Below are positions 60,109-64,000 of a stretch of 64,000 nucleotides of DNA, in pieces. Each line of letters begins with the position of its first letter. The stretch's first letter is position 1. The stretch lies in assembly GCF_016741785.1 (NCBI RefSeq), contig NZ_JAERRL010000013.1, positions 1 to 64,000 of the forward strand, read 5' to 3'. Below the pieces are notes generated by a model. That model was not told the DNA's origin. It did not search any database and saw nothing but the letters and a program-made list of their open reading frames with translations. This DNA is from Streptomyces sp. 7-21. GTDB taxonomy: Bacteria; Actinomycetota; Actinomycetes; Streptomycetales; Streptomycetaceae. A program made the translations under genes and the position numbers.

Positions 60109-62505
60109 TCAGCCGAGCCGGACGAGCACGGGCGGGCCCGGCTCGCCGGAGACCGTGGTCAGGGACAGCACGGCGTGGCGCGGCGGCACCCGGTGCGCCA
60201 GCTCGGAGGCGGACCACCGCTCCCGTTCCACCCGGCGCACGGTGACGGATTCCGTCAGCGTGTCCTGGCCGGTGAACAGCTTCCGCACGCCGCGCACGAG
60301 GCGTTTCACCGCGCCGCCGCTGCGGTCAGGGGTGCGGGTGATGTCGGTGTCCTCGGTCCATTCGGTGCCCCAGGCGCGGGCGAAGTGCTCGGCGTCCCAG
60401 GTCGTGACCCCGGAGAACACCATGCGGCAGCCGACCGCGCCGAGCAGCCCGGAGCGCAGCGCCGCGGGCACGTCGTCCAGGGTGCGCAGGGCGAGCACGG
60501 CCCCGGCGTTGGCGGGCCGCAGCCGCGTCAGGGCCCGCACCGTGCCGGGGGTGACGGCGCCGGTGGCGTCGTCGAGCACGAGGCAGGCGAAGACCGAGCG
60601 GTCGGGCCGGGCGGTCACGGCCGAGGCGAACTGGGCGAGCAGCAGCCGGGTGAGGATGCGGCCGGCTTCGGCGTGCCCGGTGGGCGGCAGGTCCACGCGG
60701 ATCCGCACCGGGTGCACCAGCGCGCCGAGGGACAGCGGCGGCGGTCCGTCCGCGGCCCCGCTGGCCCGGTCGCCGGCCCGGCCGAAGCCCGCGCGGTCGA
60801 GCAGCGCGAGCAGGTCGGCGAGGTGCGGCGCCAGGTCGTCGGGGCGCTGGGACTGCCGCTCGCGGGCGTCCAGTTCCCGCTGCTGGGCGTAGGCGCCCGC
60901 GGCGTCGAGGTCGGCGCGGAGCGTGGCCAGCGGGGCGGGCGCGCCGTCCAGCAGCGCCCGCAGCTCCCCGGCGCCGGGCAGCCGCCCGTAGGCGGCGTGG
61001 TACGGGCCGATCAGCTGCGCCAGCACGGCGGCGGCCTCGCGCGGCTCGGTGCGGGTGCCGCCGACAAGCGCCTCGGCGAGCAGGGCGGCGGCCTCGTCGG
61101 TGTCGGTGGCGCCGCCGTACAGGTCCAGCTGGTGGGTGGAGGCGGGGTCGCCGACGCGCACGATGATGTCGAAGGCGTCGTCGGGGCCGAGCGCGGCGCT
61201 GGCCGTGCCGACGGCGACGACGGCGGCCTGCCCGGTGAGCGCGTGCAGGCACAGCGCCTCGGTGACGGGCCGGATGACCCGGCCGGTCTTCCCGGCGCCG
61301 GGCGGACCGACGGCGAGCAGGGACGTGCCGAGCACCGCCGGATCCAGCGCGACGTCCTCGCCCCGGTAGACGTACGGGTTGCGCTCGTCGTCGGCGGCCC
61401 GGCCGATCCGCACCTGGCGGGTGAGCAGGTCGTGCTGGGCCGTCCGCACCGCCAGGTCGCGGTGGCCGGAGGGGTGGCAGAACGCCGCGGCGCCGTGCTC
61501 GGCGACGGCGCGGCGGAACTCCGGCAGGGCGGTGGGCCTGGCCCGCACCTCGCTCCAGGCGCGCTGGATGCGGGCGTAATCGAGGTCGCTCATCGTGCCC
61601 TCGCGCGCCTCGGCGGCCAGCCGGTCGGCGGCGTCGGGGGCGCCGGCCTCGCGCATCTCCGTGAAGTCGGCGGGACTGCCGCGGCCTTCGAGCCCGGCGG
61701 CGCGGGCGCGCGCGGCGGCGCGGCGCCAGCGCGGCGGGTGGTGCCGCCAGATGGCGCGCCAGCCGCCCAGCCAGGCGGCGAGCGCCGCCAGCAGGAGGGT
61801 GTAGACGGCGTAATAGAGGTTGTAGGAGACGGTGTAGGCGGTGGTGTCGCCGTCCTCCCACCACGAGTCGGGCACGACGGCGTACAGCGGCTCCAGCCAG
61901 AAGGTCCACACGCCGCCGAAGCTGAGCCCGAACGCCCAGGCCCCCGCGACGAGGGCGAACAGCGCGCGCTGGGTCGCGCGCCGCGGCATCGGCGCGGCGC
62001 GGTGCTCCGGCCCGCACAGCAGGCGCAGCACCGCCGGCCGCCAGCGGCGCCACAGCCGGGGCCAGTTGCCGATCCGGCCGAAGGCCCACGCCAGCAGCGC
62101 GCCGAACGCCGTGTAGTAGGCGTAGGTCGCCGACACCCACAGCGTGGTGCCGTTCCAGAAGTCGAAGGAGACCCACTCCAGCGGCCACAGCCACACCCGC
62201 ACGTAGCCGTTCCAGCACAGCGACCAGACCAGCCAGCCGGTGAGCAGCGCCAGCAGGGCACCGCCGTGCAGCTCGCGGTCGCTGATCGGGTCCGGGTCCT
62301 GGGGGGGCTTGGCGACGTGGCCGGCGCGCCAGACGCCGGGGCTGGCCTCGGGGCGGGGGGTGCCCAGCCAGCGGACCAGGGGCGGCCCCTCGTCGGGCGG
62401 CGGCTGCCGGGGCGCCGGGGGCGCGCCGGGAGCGGGCGGCACGGGCGGGCCGGCGGCGGCCTGGGCCGGTCCGCCGCGCACGCCGTCGGTGCGGTCGGTG
62501 CTCAT
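60109..62505 (-). CDS. Membrane-anchored TraD/VirD4-like ATPase, isolated
   Basis: A 798-aa protein with a Pro-rich N-terminus, four membrane helices (about residues 82-110, 120-143, 181-204 and 223-248) and a cytoplasmic P-loop ATPase domain: Walker A GPPGAGKTG at 400-408 and a Walker B-like FACLVLDDATGA. This is the plan of type IV coupling proteins (TraD/VirD4) or TcpA-like translocases, but no relaxase, VirB4 or pilus gene is nearby, so its partner system is unknown. I choose the ATG at 62505 over 62514 because AGGGGG is 9 nt upstream of it. Divergent from the ABC ATPase gene. Confidence 0.8.
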   Translation of the reverse strand: MSTDRTDGVRGGPAQAAAGPPVPPAPGAPPAPRQPPPDEGPPLVRWLGTPRPEASPGVWRAGHVAKPPQDPDPISDRELHGGALLALLTGWLVWSLCWNGYVRVWLWPLEWVSFDFWNGTTLWVSATYAYYTAFGALLAWAFGRIGNWPRLWRRWRPAVLRLLCGPEHRAAPMPRRATQRALFALVAGAWAFGLSFGGVWTFWLEPLYAVVPDSWWEDGDTTAYTVSYNLYYAVYTLLLAALAAWLGGWRAIWRHHPPRWRRAAARARAAGLEGRGSPADFTEMREAGAPDAADRLAAEAREGTMSDLDYARIQRAWSEVRARPTALPEFRRAVAEHGAAAFCHPSGHRDLAVRTAQHDLLTRQVRIGRAADDERNPYVYRGEDVALDPAVLGTSLLAVGPPGAGKTGRVIRPVTEALCLHALTGQAAVVAVGTASAALGPDDAFDIIVRVGDPASTHQLDLYGGATDTDEAAALLAEALVGGTRTEPREAAAVLAQLIGPYHAAYGRLPGAGELRALLDGAPAPLATLRADLDAAGAYAQQRELDARERQSQRPDDLAPHLADLLALLDRAGFGRAGDRASGAADGPPPLSLGALVHPVRIRVDLPPTGHAEAGRILTRLLLAQFASAVTARPDRSVFACLVLDDATGAVTPGTVRALTRLRPANAGAVLALRTLDDVPAALRSGLLGAVGCRMVFSGVTTWDAEHFARAWGTEWTEDTDITRTPDRSGGAVKRLVRGVRKLFTGQDTLTESVTVRRVERERWSASELAHRVPPRHAVLSLTTVSGEPGPPVLVRLG

Positions 62506-62761
62506 CGGTGCCATCCCCCTTGACCAGGCATGCTTCTGACGGGCGGTCGGCGGTGCAGCGCCGGGGCGCCGCCGCGGACCGGTCCGACGGCCAATCTAGC
62601 GTGAGGCCGGGCACGGCCTCCGGGCGCTGCCGCGCGGTCCGCTGTCGAATTCCCGTCGAATATGCGGCGCACCAACCTGTCCATACCCGTTCCCAAGCCA
62701 CATCCGGTGCGCTACGTTCCTGCTCCACCGCTGGCTCAATGAGGACCTCGGGCGGAACGTC

Positions 62762-64000
62762 ATGACACGCGCCATCTCACTGCGGGAAGTCACCAAGGTC
62801 TACCCGCGGAACGTCGTCGCCGTCGACCGGCTGTCCCTGGACATCGAGCCCGGCGAGTTCGTCGTGCTGCTGGGGCCTTCGGGCTGCGGGAAGTCGACGG
62901 TGCTGCGCATGATCGCGGGTCTGGAGGACATCTCCTCGGGCGAGCTGTTCCTCGACGGTGAGCTCGCCAACCACAAGCCGCCCGGAGAGCGCCAGCTGGC
63001 CATGGTGTTCCAGCACTATGCGCTCTACCCGAACATGACGAGCCGGGAGAACATCGGCTTCCCGCTGCGGATCGAGACGCCGCACGCGGACATCTCGCCG
63101 CGCGTGGGCGAGGCGGCGCGGATGCTGGGCATCGAGGACCTGCTCGACCGCTATCCGGGCCAGCTCTCCGGCGGCGAGCGGCAGCGCGTGGCGATGGGAC
63201 GGGCGATCGTGCGGCGGCCGAAGACGTTCCTGCTGGACGAGCCGCTGTCAAACCTTGACGCGAAGCTGCGGAACCGGCTGCGGACGGAGATCGCCACGCT
63301 GACGCGGCATCTGGGCGTGACAACCGTGTACGTGACCCACGATCAGGCCGAGGCGATGTCGCTGGGCCACCGGGTGGCGGTGATGCGGGACGGCGTGCTC
63401 CAGCAGACCGGCACGGCGCGGGAGGTGTACCAGCTGCCGGACAACGTCTTCGTGGCGGCGTTCGTCGGCACCCCCCGGATCAACCTCCTCAAGGCCCGGG
63501 TGAACGCGCCGCTCGGCGGCCGGCTGAGCATCGACTTCGGCAAGCAGCGCCTGGTGCTGCCCGAGCCGCTGAGCCCCGACCACCAGCTGCTGCGCATCCA
63601 GATGGGCCGCGACATCACCGTCGGGCTGCGTTCGGAGGCGGCGCGCATCGGGTCCCCGGAGGAGATGCGGCCCAGCGAGGCGCTGCTGAACGGCGTCGTG
63701 GAGCACGTGGAGTTCCAGGGGCACGAGACGCTGGTGCACGTGAGCACGGGGGCGCGCCCGGCCGAGGTGGACGGCCTGGAGGGGCCGCGGCTGCCCCCGG
63801 CGGACCGGCAGCGCCGCAACCGCCGCCGCGGCGGCGGGCGGCTGGCGCGGCTGTTCGGCCGGCAGCCCGGCGCCCCGGCGGCCGGGGCGCCGGAGCGGCC
63901 GCGTGAGCTGCCGGCATCCTCGCCGGCACCCGGCCGGATCGCCGACGGGATCGTGCTGCGCGCGCCCACCGACTTCCCCTTCCGCACGGGCGAGCGGGTG
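62762..64000 (+). CDS. Sugar ABC transporter ATPase, UgpC/MsiK-like (partial, runs off the window)
   Basis: The N-terminal 413 residues of an ATPase of the UgpC/MalK class: Walker A GPSGCGKST at 38-46, signature LSGGERQRVAMG, Walker B TFLLDEPLSNLD and the switch histidine THDQ. The C-terminal TOBE region carries an unusual insertion at about residues 345-390, basic then Ala/Pro-rich (RQRRNRRRGGGRLARLFGRQ). The ribosome binding site before the ATG is weak. It could energise the ATPase-less transporter at 48570-52337, as MsiK does for several Streptomyces sugar importers, but it may serve other systems. The gene continues beyond 64000. Confidence 0.88.
   Translation, partial: MTRAISLREVTKVYPRNVVAVDRLSLDIEPGEFVVLLGPSGCGKSTVLRMIAGLEDISSGELFLDGELANHKPPGERQLAMVFQHYALYPNMTSRENIGFPLRIETPHADISPRVGEAARMLGIEDLLDRYPGQLSGGERQRVAMGRAIVRRPKTFLLDEPLSNLDAKLRNRLRTEIATLTRHLGVTTVYVTHDQAEAMSLGHRVAVMRDGVLQQTGTAREVYQLPDNVFVAAFVGTPRINLLKARVNAPLGGRLSIDFGKQRLVLPEPLSPDHQLLRIQMGRDITVGLRSEAARIGSPEEMRPSEALLNGVVEHVEFQGHETLVHVSTGARPAEVDGLEGPRLPPADRQRRNRRRGGGRLARLFGRQPGAPAAGAPERPRELPASSPAPGRIADGIVLRAPTDFPFRTGERV

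Noticed and set aside
60109..62505. Integrative conjugative element suggested by the TraD-like ATPase
   Set aside because: No relaxase, integrase, attachment-site repeat, tRNA gene or change of base composition was found around it.

Overview
This is a high-GC actinobacterial chromosome segment, almost certainly Streptomyces or a close relative. The signs are strong G/C bias at third codon positions, many GTG starts, very rare TTA codons, and a gene order (rnj-dapA-thyX-dapB-pnp-rpsO, a type VII secretion locus, ribF-truB-rbfA-infB-nusA-rimP, ispG-rseP-dxr) that is known from streptomycetes. I see no tRNA or rRNA gene, IS element, prophage or CRISPR array.

Layout. (1) 1-10,300: housekeeping genes, mostly on the minus strand: RNase J, the lysine/diaminopimelate genes dapA and dapB, flavin-dependent thymidylate synthase, an M16 peptidase, polynucleotide phosphorylase and ribosomal protein S15, plus three small membrane proteins. 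Several stem-loops sit in the leaders and spacers of the RNA-decay genes. (2) 10,500-26,700: a complete type VII (ESX-like) secretion locus: EccD, EccC, two WXG100 proteins, a helical partner protein, a small membrane protein, a DUF397 protein, mycosin, EccB, EccE, an EccE-coupled protein and a proline-rich MinD/EspI-like ATPase. Five of these genes each carry one TTA codon, and I found no in-frame TTA in any other gene of the window. This points to control by the developmental tRNA bldA. (3) 26,700-34,600: translation and RNA genes: ribF-truB-rbfA-DUF503 and infB-ylxR-nusA-rimP. (4) 34,900-44,300: a lipoprotein, a DUF4439 protein and a degenerate APH-fold kinase in an overlapping operon, two GNAT acetyltransferases, ispG-rseP-dxr of the MEP isoprenoid pathway, and a long acyl-CoA dehydrogenase.

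(5) 44,300-56,800: an accessory glycan-utilisation locus. A LacI-type regulator faces an operon for a solute-binding lipoprotein, two permeases, a GH42 beta-galactosidase and a secreted GH12 endoglucanase. A GH3 enzyme and an RNA methyltransferase-like gene are transcribed the other way. Four copies of the palindrome TCGAAGCGCTTCGA (one imperfect) lie upstream of the regulator, the transporter operon and the GH3 gene, two of them placed on well-formed promoters. The parts fit import and breakdown of a galactosylated beta-glucan such as xyloglucan, but the substrate is inferred. The locus has no ATPase of its own.

(6) 56,800-64,000: an aldehyde dehydrogenase with a PucR-type regulator, a four-TM TraD-like ATPase standing alone, and the start of a UgpC/MsiK-like sugar ABC ATPase cut by the window edge.

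Most long open frames antisense to these genes are by-products of GC-rich codon use and are left out.
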